From assembly GCA_907163375.1 (NCBI GenBank), contig CAJQUW010003082.1, positions 62,001 to 126,000 of the forward strand: a stretch of 64,000 bases of DNA. The letters are read 5' to 3'. The stretch comes from Prostheceraeus crozeri (Eukaryota; Platyhelminthes; Polycladida; Euryleptidae). The notes beneath the pieces were generated by a model. It did not search any database, was not told the origin of the DNA, and saw nothing but the letters and a program-made list of their open reading frames with translations. Positions 17,820 to 31,271 of this stretch are shown piece after piece (positions within the stretch are counted from its first letter, which is position 1; every line of letters begins with the position of its first letter). The translations under genes and the position numbers were made by a program.

Positions 17820-18788
17820 TCACTTGGGTCTGTTTCAAAAAATTAAGTGCAAAACGTTTGCATGTCAGAAAAGCTCCGAGTCCGCAAATACATTGTTAAT
17901 GAGCATTAATTACTGAAGTCTGAACACTGTCAAGTGGTCGCATTCTGATAGACAGAGGTAGGGCCCGCTGCGGGCATCTCGATTTTTGCGGGCAGTGGGC
18001 ATTCGCCTACGGACGCGGGCACGGGCATGTACAATAATGGCTTAATCAACGAATTCATACCCGATCAGTGGATATGCAGGTACGGATTCATGCCTGTCTA
18101 CATGATGTAGGCTAAGCTTGTTACATAATTGAATGCAAGCACATCGTATTCTTTAGTCACTATTTTTTTAAAGGCTAGACCTAAGCCTGTTAGTATTCTA
18201 CATATAGGCCTTATGCTGTGAACGATGGCATTTCTGGAATTTCGCTCAACAATGAATAGGATCGCGCCTAAGTTAAGTCTTTAAGGGCCCTGAATGCTAC
18301 GAGTTTCTTCTGCTTTCATTCTTCCCATACTATTGAAGCGTAAATTGAATTTAAAATAAATTATTGCTCTTTGCTGTATGTTCATTGCTCCAATTATGGA
18401 AGTTAGTGTATTTGTGTCGGAGTTGAAAAACTCCACTCCGGTGCTTCGGGAGTTCGAATACAAGCACTAGCTATGAAGAGCTACACAACTGCAGAGATTT
18501 TCAAAACTGGTAAAGAAAATGAAGTCAATGAAGTGATCGTTGAAAACATTAAACCAAGTGATTAGAATAGTCATTTACAGGCATTTGTTGTGCTTCACGT
18601 GGCAGATGCAATTTCAGGTTGGACAGAAACTATTTCTACGATTCGAATCGTTGTTTATGGATAAATATCGTCTGAAATGGATGAAATGAATGCTGAAAGC
18701 GCTGAACTAAGTGATAAGATAGTCATTGACAGGTCTATGATGAAAATTTTGTCATTTGGTGGTTGGCTATGCAGATCTAACTTATCAC
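17820..18788. other. Non-coding spacer before the satellite
   Basis: No gene supported. A GC-rich block with repeated GCGGGC units at about 17965-18025 looks like a transposon end. The rest shows no clear structure. Confidence 0.5.
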
Positions 18789-21700
18789 AGTCACAATTGT
18801 GACGAGATATCTATTCATTGATCATGATTGCAAGTCACAATTGTGACGAGATATCTATTCATTGATCATGATTGCAAGTCACAATTGTGACAAGATATCT
18901 ATTCATTGATCATGATTGCAAGTCACAATTGTGACGAGATATCTATTCATTGATCATGATTGCAAGTCACAATTGTGACGAGATATCTATTCATTAATCA
19001 TGATTGCAAGTCACAATTGTGACGAGATATCTATTCATTGATCATGATTGCAAGTCACAATTGTGACGAGATATCTATTCATTGATCATGATTGCAAGTC
19101 ACAATTGTGACGAGATATCTATTCATTGATCATAATTGCAAGTCACAATTGTGACGAGATATCTATTCATTGATCATGATTGCAAGTCACAATTGTGACG
19201 AGATATCTATTCATTGATCATGATTGCAAGTCACAATTGTGACGAGATATCTATTCATTGATCATGATTGCAAGTCACAATTGTGACGAGATATCTATTC
19301 ATTGATCATGATTGCAAGTCACAATTGTGACGAGATATCTATTCATTGATCATGATTGCAAGTCACAATTGTGACGAGATGTCTATTCATTGATCATGAT
19401 TGCAAGTCACAATTGTGACGAGATGTCTATTCATTGATCATGATTGCAAGTCACAAATGTGACGAGATGTCTATTCATTGATCATGATTGCAAGTCACAA
19501 TTGTGACGAGATATCTATTCATTGATCATGATTGCAAGTCACAATTGTGACGAGATATCTATTCATTGATCATGATTGCAAGTCACAATTGTGACGAGAT
19601 ATCTATTCATTGATCATGATTGCAAGTCACAATTGTGACGAGATATCTATTCATTGATCATGATTGCAAGTCACAATTGTGACGAGATATCTATTCATTG
19701 ATCATGATTGCAAGTCACAATTGTGACGAGATATCTATTCATTGATCATGATTGCAAGTCACAATTGTGACGAGATATCCATTCATTGATCATGATTGCA
19801 AGTCACAATTGTGACGAGATATCTATTCATTGATCATGATTGCAAGTCACAATTGTGACGAGATATCTATTCATTGAACATGATTGCAAGTCACAATTGT
19901 GACAAGATATCTATTCATTGATCATGATTGCAAGTCACAATTGTGACGAGATACCTATTCATTGATCATGATTGCAAGTCACAATTGTGACGAGATGTCT
20001 ATTCATTGATCATAATTGCAAGTCACAATTGTGACGAGATATCTATTCATTGATCATGATTGCAAGTCACAATTGTGACGAGATGTCTATTCTTTGATCA
20101 TGATTGCAAGTCGCAATTGTGACGAGATATCCATTCATTGATCATGATTGCAAGTCACAATTGTGACGAGATATCTATTCATTGATCATGATTGCAAGTC
20201 ACAATTGTGACGAGATATCTATTCATTGATCATGATGTCAAGTCACAATTGTGACGAGATATCTATTCATTGATCATGATTGCAAGTCACAATTGTGACG
20301 AGATGTCTATTCTTTGATCATGATTGCAAGTCGCAATTGTAACGAGATATCTATTCATTGATCATGATTGCAAGTCACAATTGTGAAGAGATATCTATTC
20401 ATTGATCATAATTGCAAGTCACAATTGTGACGAGATATCTATTCATTGATCATGATTGCAAGTCACAATCGTGACGAGATATCTATTCATTGATCATGAT
20501 TGCAAGTCACAATTGTGACGAGATATCTATTCATTGATCATGATTGCAAGTCACAATTGTGACGAGGTATCTATTCATTGATCATGATTGCAAGTCACAA
20601 TTGTGACGAGATATCTATTCATCGATCATGATTGCAAGTCACAATGGTGACGAGATGTCTATTCTTTGATCATGATTGCAAGTCACAATTGTGACGAGAT
20701 ATCTATTCATTGATCATGATTGCAAGTTGCAATTGTGACGAGATATCTATTCATTGATCATGATTGCAAGTCACAATTGTGACGAGATATCTATTCATTG
20801 ATCATGATTGCAAGTCACAATTGTGACGAGATATCTATTCATTAATCATGATTGTAAGTCACAATTGTGACGAGATATCTATTCATTGATCATGATTGCA
20901 AGTCACAATTGTGACGAGATATCCTTTCATTGATCATGATTGCAAGTCACAATTGTGACGAGATATCTATTCATTGATCATGATTGCAAGTCACAATTGT
21001 GACGAGATATCTATTCATTGATCATGATTGCAAGTCACAATTGTGACGAGATGTCTATTCATTAATCATGATTGCTAGTCACAATTGTGACGAGATATCT
21101 ATTCATTGCTCATGATTGCAAGTCACAATTGTGACGAGATATCTATTCATTGATCATGATTGCAAGTCATAATTGTGACGAGATATCTATTCATTGATCA
21201 TGATTGCAAGTCACAATTGTGACGAGATATCTATTCATTGATCATGATTGCAAGTCACAATTGTGACGAGATATCTATTCATTGATCATGATTGCAAGTC
21301 ACAATTGTGACGAGATATCTATTCATTGATCATGATTGCAAGTTGCAATTGTGACGAGATATCTATTCATTGATCATGATTGCAAGTCACAATTGTGACG
21401 AGATATCTATTCATTGATCATGATTGCAAGTCACAATTGTGACGAGATATCTATTCATTGATCATGATTGCAAGTCACAATTGTGACGAGATATCTATTC
21501 ATTGATCATGATTGCAAGTCACAATTATGACAAGATATCTATTCATTGATCATGATTGCAAGTCACAATTGTGACGAGATATCCATTCATTGATCATGAT
21601 TGCAAGTCACAATTGTGACGAGATATCTATTCATTGATCATGATTGCAAGTCACAATTGTGACGAGATATCTATTCATTGATCATGATTGCAAGTCACAA

Positions 21701-24700
21701 TTGTGACGAGATGTCTATTCTTTGATCATGATTGCAAGTCACAATTGTGACGAGATATCTATTCATTGATCATGATTGCAAGTCACAATTGTGACGAGAT
21801 ATCTATTCATTGATCATGATTGCAAGTCACAATTGTGACGAGATATCTATTCATTGATCATGATTGCAAGTCACAATTATGACGAGATATCTATTCATTG
21901 ATCATGATTGCAAGTTGCAATTGTGACGAGATATCTATTCATTGATCATGATTGCAAGTTGCAATTGTGACGAGATATCTATTCATTGATCATGATTGCA
22001 AGTCACAATCGTGACGAGATATCTATTCATTGATCATGATTGCAAGTCACAATCGTGACGAGATATCTATTCATTGATCATGATTGCAAGTCACAATTGT
22101 GACGAGATATCTATTCATTGATCATGATTGCAAGTCACAATTGTGACGAGATATCTATTCATTGATCATGATTGCAAGTCACAATTGTGACGAGATGTCC
22201 ATTCATTGATCATGATTGCAAGTCACAATTGTGACGAGATATCTATTCATTGATCATGATTGCAAGTCACAATTGTGACGAGATATCTATTCATTGATCA
22301 TGATTGCAAGTCACAATTGTGACGAGATATCTATTCATTGATCATGATTGCAAGTCACAATTGTGACGAGATATCTATTCATTGATCATGATTGCAAGTC
22401 ACAATTGTGACGAGATATCTATTCATTGATCATGATTGCAAGTCACAATTGTGACGAGATATCTATTCATTGATCACGATTGACAGTCACAATTGTGACG
22501 AGATATCTATTCATTGATCATGATTGCAAGTCACAATTGTGACGAGATGTCTATTCTTTGATCATGATTGCAAGTCGCAATTGTGACGAGATATCCATTC
22601 ATTGATCATGATTGCAAGTCACAATTGTGACGAGATATCTATTCATTGATCATGATTGCAAGTCACAATTGTGACGAGATATCTATTCATTGATCATGAT
22701 TGCAAGTCACAATTGTGACGAGATATCTATTCATTGATCATGATTGCAAGTCACAATTGTGACGAGATGTCTATTCTTTGATCATGATTGCAAGTCGCAA
22801 TTGTGACGAGATATCTATTCATTGATCATGATTGCAAGTCACAATTGTGACGAGATATCTATTCATTGATCATAATTGCAAGTCACAATTGTGACGAGAT
22901 ATCTATTCATTGATCATGATTGCAAGTCACAATTGTGACGAGATATCTATTCATTGATCATGATTGCAAGTCACAATTGTGACGAGATATCTATTCATTG
23001 ATCATGATTGCAAGTCACAATTGTGACGAGGTATCTATTCATTGATCATGATTGCAAGTCACAATTGTGACGAGATATCTATTCATTGATCATGATTGCA
23101 AGTCGCAATGGTGACGAGATGTCTATTCTTTGATCATGATTGCAAGTCACAATTGTGACGAGATATCTATTCATTGATCATGATTGCAAGTTGCAATTGT
23201 GACGAGATATCTATTCATTGATCATGATTGCAAGTCACAATCGTGACGAGATATCTATTCATTGATCATGATTGCAAGCCACAATCGTGACGAGATATCT
23301 ATTCATTGATCATGATTGCAAGTCACAATTGTGACGAGATATCTATTCATTGATCATGATTGCAAGTCACAATTGTGACGTGATATCTATTCATTGATCA
23401 TGATTGCAAGTCACAATTGTGACGAGATATCTATTCATTGATCATGATTGCAAGTCACAATTGTGACGAGATATCCATTCATTGATCATGATTGCAAGTC
23501 ACAATTGTGACGAGATGTCTATTCATTGATCATGATGTCAAGTCACAATTGTGACGAGATATCTATTCATTGATCATGATTGCAAGTCACAATTGTGACG
23601 AGATATCTATTCATTGATCATGATTGCAAGTCACAATTGTGACGAGATATCTATTCATTGATCATGATTGCAAGTCACAATTGTGACGAGATATCTATTC
23701 ATTGATCATGATTGCAAGTCACAATTGTGACGAGATATCTATTCATTGATCATGATTGCAAGTCACAATTGTGACGAGATATCTATTCATTGATCATGAT
23801 TGCAAGTTGCAATTGTGACGAGATATCTATTCATTGATCATGATTGCAAGTCACAATTGTGACGAGATATCTATTCATTGATCATGATTGCAAGTCACAA
23901 TTGTGACGAGATATCTATTCATTGATCATGATTGCAAGTCACAATTGTGTCGAGATATCTATTCATTGATCATGATTGCATTCCACAATTGTGACGAGAT
24001 ATCTATTCATTAATCATGACTGTAAGTCACAATTGTGACGAGATATCCATTCATTGATCATGATTGCAAGTCACAATTGTGACGAGATATCCTTTCATTG
24101 ATCATGATTGCAAGTCATAATTGTGACGAGATATCTATTCATTGATCATGATTGCAAGTCACAATTGTGACAAGATATCTATTCATTGATCATGATTGCA
24201 AGTCACAATTGTGACGAGATATCTATTCATTGATCATGATTGCAAGTCACAATTGTGACGAGATATCTATTCATTGATCATGATGTCAAGTCACAATTGT
24301 GACGAGATATCTATTCATTGATCATGATTGCAAGTCACAATTATGACGAGATATCTATTCATTGATCATGATTGCAAGTCACAATTGTGACGAGATATCT
24401 ATTCATTGATCATGATTGCAAGTTGCAATTGTGACGAGATATCTATTCATTGATCATGATTGCAAGTCACAATCGTGACGAGATATCTATTCATTGATCA
24501 TGATTGCAAGTCACAATTGTGACGAGATATCTATTCATTGATCATGATTGCAAGTCACAATTGTGACGAGATATCTATTCATTGATCATGATTGCAAGTC
24601 ACAATTGTGACGAGATATCTATTCATTGATCATGATTGCAAGTCACAATTGTGACGAGATATCTATTCATTGATCATGATTGCAAGTCACAATTGTGACG

Positions 24701-25649
24701 AGATATCTATTCATTGATCATGATTGCAAGTTGCAATTGTGACGAGATATCTATTCATTGATCATGATTGCAAGTCACAATCGTGACGAGATATCTATTC
24801 ATTGATCATGATTGCAAGTCACAATCGTGACGAGATATCTATTCATTGATCATGATTGCAAGTCACAATTGTGACGAGATATCTATTCATTGATCATGAT
24901 TGCAAGTCACAATTGTGACGAGATATCTATTCATTGATCATGATTGCATTCCACAATTGTGACGAGATATCTATTCATTAATCATGATTGTAAGTCACAA
25001 TTGTGACGAGATATCCATTCATTGATCATGATTGCAAGTCACAATTGTGACGAGATATCTATTCATTGATCATGATTGCAAGTCACAATTGTGACGAGAT
25101 ATCTATTCATTGATCATGATGTCAAGTCACAATTGTGACGAGATATCTATTCATTGATCATGATTGCAAGTCACAATTGTGACGAGATATCTATTCATTG
25201 ATCATGATTGCAAGTCACAATTGTGACGAGATATCTATTCATTGATCGTAATTGCAAGTCACAATTGTGACGAGATATCTATTCATTGATCATGATTGCA
25301 AGTCACAATTGTGACGAGATATCTATTCATTGATCATGATTGCAAGTCACAATTGTGACGAGATATCTATTCATTGATCATGATTGCAAGTCACAATTGT
25401 GACGAGATATCTATTCATTGATCATGATTGCAAGTTGCAATTGTGACGAGATATCTATTCATTGATCATGATTGCAAGTCACAATCGTGACGAGATATCT
25501 ATTCATTGATCATGATTGCAAGTCACAATTGTGACGAGATATCTATTCATTGATCATGATTGCAAGTCACAATTGTGACGAGATATCTATTCATTGATCA
25601 TGATTGCAAGTCACAATTGTGACGAGATATCTATTCATTGATCATGATT
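18789..25649. repeat. 44-bp satellite array, about 156 copies
   Basis: Direct head-to-tail copies of a 44-bp monomer made of GCAAGTCACAATTGTGACG, AGATATCTATTC and ATTGATCATGATT. Each monomer holds the perfect 14-bp palindrome GTCACAATTGTGAC plus GATATC and TGATCA. The register at 18961 and at 25561, exactly 150 monomers later, is identical, so there is no net insertion or deletion. Variants recur in blocks: GATGTCAAG for GATTGCAAG, AGTTGCAATTG, GATGTCTATTCTTTG, and a GCATTCCACAATTG monomer at about 23977 and 24945. No open frame spans it. Confidence 0.98.
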
Positions 25650-25830
25650 CCTGTGACAACTGATGTGAGGTGGTGAGGGGTTGTGATCCTGCCAATTGAC
25701 ACAGTTGCATGTAAGCATCTCGTTTCTCAGTTTGTGGAGCACAGGTCTAGTTGACCTAGGGTCGTAGGTTGGAATCCTGCCAGCCGCATTTCTTTTGCAT
25801 GGCAATTTGATCTATCGCTTATTTCATTTC
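25650..25830 (+). repeat. tRNA-derived SINE-like unit, copy 1, at satellite edge
   Basis: Begins at the last satellite monomer with TGTGACAACTGATGTG, then GATCCTGCCAATTGACA, then a degraded tRNA-like part with anticodon-arm AGGTCTAGTTGACCT and B-box-like GGTTGGAATCC, and the tail TCTTTTGCATGGCAATTTG. Matches copy 2 at 26440-26620. Confidence 0.8.
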
Positions 25831-26400
25831 ATTCTATTGTTACTAAACCGAAGCTTTTTCTACTGCTATTCGCAACTTTGAGCATGGATATAACGTTGTC
25901 TGAAATTAAAACACGAATGTTGAAAGCGTTGAACGAAATGATTAATGCAAACTTTTTTTATAAAAATGCACATGATTGAATTTTGTTTTTTTAGGGTGGC
26001 TTGACGTAAATTTAGAACTCGTTTGGACAGGAGCTATTTTCATTATTTGAAGCTTCTTGTATGGATATCATATTGTCTGAACATTACAAAACTAAAGTCA
26101 AAATATGTAAATTATGTGATTACAAAGTCCATCATTGTTTAGAATGATGAAAAATTTAAATTTCTTAAATGTTTGACTTTGTAGAACGAGCTTTCTCGAA
26201 GATATACTATGCTTTTTCATATCATTTTCTATTTAATATTTCATCCAGATATAATATTTAATACAGAGGAATATAATTATAATATTAATGACGTCTATTT
26301 CTTAATGACTATTATTGATGACGTCTAATTGCATTCACGACATGGCTTAAGATGCTTTGGTGGACAATCGATCCCCGCTACTTGCATTAATGTCGGCGGT
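25831..26400. other. Spacer between two SINE-like units
   Basis: A/T-rich, no gene and no clear repeat recognised. Confidence 0.5.
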
Positions 26401-26620
26401 CACAATTATGACGTGTTATTTATTCATTGATTATTATTGCCTTGACAACTGATGTGTGGTGGAGAGGGTTTGATCCTGCCAATTGACAGAGTCGCGTAAG
26501 TGGCTCGTAGCTCAGTTGGTTAGAGCACAGGTCTAGTTAACCTTGGTCGTAGGTTCGAATCCTACCAGCCGCACATCTTTTGCATGGCAATTTGATCTAT
26601 TGTGTATTTAATTTCATTGT
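26400..26620 (+). repeat. tRNA-derived SINE-like unit, copy 2, with one decayed satellite monomer
   Basis: Starts with a degenerate monomer (GTCACAATTATGACGTG, TTATTCATTGATTATTATTGC), then CTTGACAACTGATGTG, GATCCTGCCAATTGACA and the tRNA-like region. The order monomer, linker, tRNA head, tail equals that at the right edge of the array. Confidence 0.8.
26500..26573 (+). repeat. tRNA-like head of SINE (Thr AGT-like anticodon arm)
   Basis: A box TAGCTCAGTTGGTTAGAGC, anticodon stem-loop AGGT-CTAGTTA-ACCT with AGT in anticodon position, B box GGTTCGAATCC and 3' CAGCCGCA. The acceptor stem has at least one mismatch, and the same tail follows in every copy, so this is a SINE head rather than a working tRNA gene. 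Confidence 0.7.
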
Positions 26621-29560
26621 TGTTAATTATACACCCCAGTAATAGGAATAGCTGGGGATTATCAAATGTGATGACAATCAAGGTCAGACAAAAATGTTTC
26701 AAGTAACAAGGAAAACAGAAAGAATGAAAATGAACAGGCGGACATATCATAGAGAAAGACACAATACCATCAAAAGTCACTATTTGACAATTTTGACATA
26801 GATATTGCAAAGGAATATTGCTGAATCGAGTTGGATGCTAAACATTCCGTTATTGCTAGCGTTTCTGTAAATTTAGTTTTTTATCAACATTTTCATGTCA
26901 TCTGAATTTCATTAAATGTAAGTTCGAATTTCCGTTTACTTTCCGAGCATCATCGCACTCGACTCATGAATGAAAAACAACAAATTTCAACAAGCAACAA
27001 ATTTCGATAAAATTACAAAACGTATCTAATTTAGGTAGCTTAGCCACCTTGTGAACGGATGACAGTTTGAATTCTTTGCAGGATGGTGTTAATGAATTTT
27101 TTGCATGCCTATGATATTGAAAAACCTCTGTGGTGCCACGCAAGGCTTGATTATCTCTTGAATCAGCGAAATCTTGCCAGAAACGTCGATCTCAGATAGG
27201 CCTACCTAGGGCAAAGTGTTTAAGGTCATCGTTAGAATGAAGCAATTGCTTCTTAGAAGTGGTTGTCTACTGAACACGTTACCAAAGTTTCATAGTATCA
27301 AATTTTTTGGAAATTTTACAGATTTTTAGCATATACATGTAATGATATACTGAATCTGTCTTCTTGGCAATTCGTAGTCGCTGCTCGTCCGCGATTTCCA
27401 CATGATCATCATTATTCTTCAATAATTGTACAGTTTTTGATTTGATGTGAAATCAACATGTTTGAGAACAGTGGTAGGCATATCAGAAGGTACAAATTGA
27501 TGCACTTGTTTAATCTCTAGGAGTAGGCATATTCAAAATGTTAAAGCGGGCATTGATTCATGTGCTTAGTTATTCGGATGAAGCTTTTTTGACATACGGT
27601 AAACTAGGGCGAATCAGACATTGTTGGTAAAAAATTTGTTTATTTGCTCAATGATAGCCACTATGACATGATGACATGTCAGTGGTAGGCAACCAATTTG
27701 TGGTAGTGATGACTTACAGATCTAGGTGATTACATCACAATTGTTTGTACTGTATCGGCCGTTAGATGAATCGAATATCTATTATGATGAGTCTGACACC
27801 TTAGTTGCAATATTTTTTATTTGAGTCTTTAACAGAAGCTAAATAATCAAATTTTGATCAATTTAGAAAAGCTGTTTCTTCAACCGAAATTTATATTTAT
27901 CATGAATTAAAAATGTCCAAAAAACTACGCTACGTTTATTTTATGATATTAGCTACACAAAAACAATGATTTTTATGGGTGTACGCTGGACTCACCTGCT
28001 CGCACCGAAAATTTTCGAAGTCATGCTGAAGCAATTATTAGTAGGCCTATAGGTGAAATATAATTTGTTAAAATAAAGATAGCCTACATATTCGCAAGAG
28101 GAGCAACAGCGGGGTATTCACAGCGAAATAATAAAAATTCTGAGAGATTTTGCGGCAAAAAATAATTTGTCATGAACTTGAATGCCCAGTAAATTTCCGT
28201 CTTGAAAAAATGCAATTCATGTCTATTAGATTCTTGGAGTAGGAATAATGAAAATATTGCATTAGGAAGTTACTTTTGATCAGCCCTATATATGTGCATT
28301 TTTGTCATCATCGTGAAGCAGCATGAGGCAATCAGTATTCATTAGTCTATACTGCACTTTGAAATGCTTAATACCGATGTCAGATGAACATGTGGTGTAA
28401 TTAATTGATAATTATTCTCAACGTCTAGAGAAAAACTTGAATGAACAGCACTCGAAATTTAATTGGGGTAAGTGATCAAACCAAAAGTGAAACGTTTTGT
28501 GGTTTATTCTATATAGCTTTATAATACAAATTTCGGTTGAAGGCCTTTTGTGAATTGATGCAGCCTATGATGTTCCAACCGATGAAATCAAAGCTGCGTC
28601 ACAAATGCCTTCATCTGCATCTGAATGTTTCGTGTTGCTTCCCTTTTCCTGTTGTGAATATGATTTTACTTTTCAGTGATTTGCCAAAAGTCGAGGAACT
28701 ATTGTATTAATTGCTCAATATACTCGAATGCAATTAATACAAAGTATCTGCAGCTTAAGGCTGGAGCGTCATTCATCATTTTTCATTATTTCATCACTAA
28801 CAAAACAGTCATTTACGTGATACATCAATAATTTAGTGACAACATTTCAGAATTTAACTATTTCTTCATAAATTGTTATCTCAACACGGATCATCAAATA
28901 CTGCTATTGATCATAGAAGGAAATACAAGGGAATACTCTCATGTCAATAAAAAAATTATTAAATTTCACATAGGATGCTTTCATAATCAGATGAAAAAAT
29001 TAGGACTAAAATAGTATATAATGTAGGTATAAGGTCTATCATGTTTCCAACATACATTCATGAATGGAAATCTAAAACTGATCAATGAATGTATGTACAA
29101 CTGGTTATCAATAAGAAAATGGAGTAAGCTGATTTCTAGATTCGATACAAAGATTATCAGATCTAGATATACAAAGATTTTCAGACGTTCAGTGGGCAAA
29201 AGTTTGTAAACACCTTCAGATACAGTACATGAATGCAATCATAAGTCCCCCCTTAAATCGTATAGAGTGGCTTGGAGTCGTCTATTAAGTACATCAATTA
29301 ATTTCTATGCCAAATCAAATCTAGCATTTAAACCATAGAAATGGATCCTCATCTCATGTTTTTGTCTTCTAGATGTCTACGGATAACTATGTGATTTTTC
29401 ACTACTTCATAGTTTTGACATAGCTATTCAGTCCCTTCAATTCAATATTTCAATACTATTCTGTTGTCAATTGCGATATCAAATAAAACTGCTTATAAGA
29501 GGTGGCGAAAAAGTAATATCACAGCTGTCGCCACAAATCATGATTCCATACTTCCCTTAT
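26621..29560. other. Long A/T-rich non-coding region
   Basis: About 2.9 kb with short frames only, none resembling a known protein. I see no convincing repeat or RNA gene. Confidence 0.5.
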
Positions 29561-29660
29561 ATAGTTACTTTGACCTAGGGATTCCAAAATCCCAGAAAAT
29601 CTCAATCCCGAAATCCCGGGATTCCGTCGGGTTGTGCAACTCCCGAAATCCCAGGATTAA
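29560..29660. repeat. ATCCCGGGAT-type repeat block
   Basis: Several copies of AATCCC/GGGATT in both orientations (GAAATCCCGGGATTCC, CCCGAAATCCCAGGATT). Related blocks occur at 29860-29900 and 31590-31625, flanking the Merlin-like region; they may be ends of an older transposon. Confidence 0.45.
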
Positions 29661-30187
29661 TTTATAAATGTAGTTGTTATTTTGGTTGTAATTTACAGAT
29701 GTTTTACTGCTTCGCTAGTGGAAATCGAATAGATTTTCGAATACTTTCCGATATCTTTCTTTAATTGTTAATTCGACATTGTAGCCTACATGTTTAGCAT
29801 ACTTGTGTGATCGTGCTTGCGCCCTTTATGTTTTCTAGTGATATGTACAGGGTAGATATACCACAATCCCGGAAAATCTTGGTCACGGGATTCCGGGATT
29901 GCCATGACAATCACGCATCTTAATAACATGAGATGCCGGGATGTGGGAATAGCAAAAATTCGGAATTACCAAACATCGGTTTACTTTTAATATTGCAATT
30001 GACAAGTCAACTTGAAGTTTATTTCGCTTTTTGCACAAATTGACAACAGCAACGTTGAGAGTAACAGGGTAGCGAATTCCTGATTTTTGCACTTTCAATC
30101 TTCAATTTCCTGAGATTCGGAATTGGTAGAGTGAAGACCTGAGATTAGAGCCTGCCTTCAATTCCACAATCCCAAGCTCGCGATTGC

Positions 30188-31271
30188 CACTAGGTGACAT
30201 TGCCACGCGTTTTTCACGCGTAATTACGGAGCATTCCAAACATCCGTGGTCAAGGGCAGTTACGTGCGGGTACAACTATGATAGTGTGGTCCCTAAAATT
30301 CGCCTGGTCATCACCGACTCGTCAATTTGAACGATGACACCAGGTCCTCCAATTTGTATTGGGTGAGTCACCAGATGGTGGTAGCAAATATCCCTGAAGT
30401 AGCTGTACCATTGCACAGAAGTTTGAATACAAACGCCGACTAACTCAGATGCGGTGGTCACTGAAATCTCGTGAGACCAAAGATACAAAAGTAGAATAAA
30501 GTCATTCGACGACAGCTTGTGATCTTCCAAAAAACTCCCTTTTCGAATGGAGACTTTGTAGCTCTTATGCGATGGACATCTCCATATGTCATTCATCTGT
30601 GTCACTCCTGCCAGTCTTGACACAGGTCATCGTACGAGTGCAATACTCCATCTGACATACTGGAGGATCAACTCTTATGATACCATGATGGCGAAGAAAA
30701 TCATTTGCGGTAGCCTCGTCAACACATAGGGAAGCGGCGTCAGTCAACTTCATGGTCGGCGAAAAAGTGGCTGCTCGCCAAGCGTGCGACATTCAGCACA
30801 CCGGGTGCGTTGCCATGGCAATGATGACGATGATGACGAAGTGCAAGAGAGGTTACACGTTTACTACAAGCCCTGCAATGTCGGCAGTATGAGGGACCAC
30901 ACTATCATAGTTGTACCTACGTGCGTACATACGCGCTGCACTAAGAGTCAGCAATCACGTGATCTGATGCAGTCAAAACATGGGAAATGTTTATGAATAC
31001 GCACAGGCGAGCGATTATAGTTTGCGTTATAATCTACAGTTGTCTGCGTTGCCGCTTGAACCATGGATGAACCGCTAAGCATGTTCTGTCTTCCCTGAGC
31101 CTGAAATTGAGGTCCTATCACATTGTTTAGCCTCTGATACATTCAGACACATGAGACGCAAAGTCTATATAACAGGACTCCCAACATATGTTGCAGTAAT
31201 GTCACGCGTAACCACGGATGTCAAGGTCCATGTGCAGTGGCGCGTAATTGAGCGTTGCATGTCACCTAGTG
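30188..31271. mobile_element. DNA transposon region with Merlin (IS1016-like) remnant and nested inverted repeats
   Basis: Outer inverted pair CACTAGGTGACAT (30188-30200) and its inverse (31259-31271); inner pair GTACAACTATGATAGTGTGG plus TCCCT (30270-30294) with its inverse at 30892-30916. Flanks CGCGATTGC and CCCGATTAC agree at 7 of 9 bases, in line with the 8-9 bp duplications of Merlin elements, but this is weak. Transposase remnant lies between the inner pair. Confidence 0.65.
30276..30792 (-). pseudogene. Merlin/ISXO2-like transposase fragment
   Basis: Two leftward frames. The first (from 30792) carries a zinc-ribbon-like part ending CQMEYCTRTMTC; the second (from 30623) reads IWRCPSHKSYKVSIRKGSF, WYSYFRDIC and IGGPGVIVQIDESVMTRR, the N-terminal half and first catalytic Asp of the ISXO2/IS1595-like DDE fold used by Merlin. 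The frame ends at the inner inverted repeat, so the rest of the catalytic domain is deleted. Confidence 0.8.

Noticed and set aside
18789..25649. CRISPR-like array
   Set aside because: Units are 44 bp head to tail with no variable spacers; it is a satellite in a eukaryotic genome.
26500..26573. Functional tRNA-Thr gene
   Set aside because: Acceptor stem mismatch, and the same non-tRNA flank and tail accompany all copies, so it is a SINE head.
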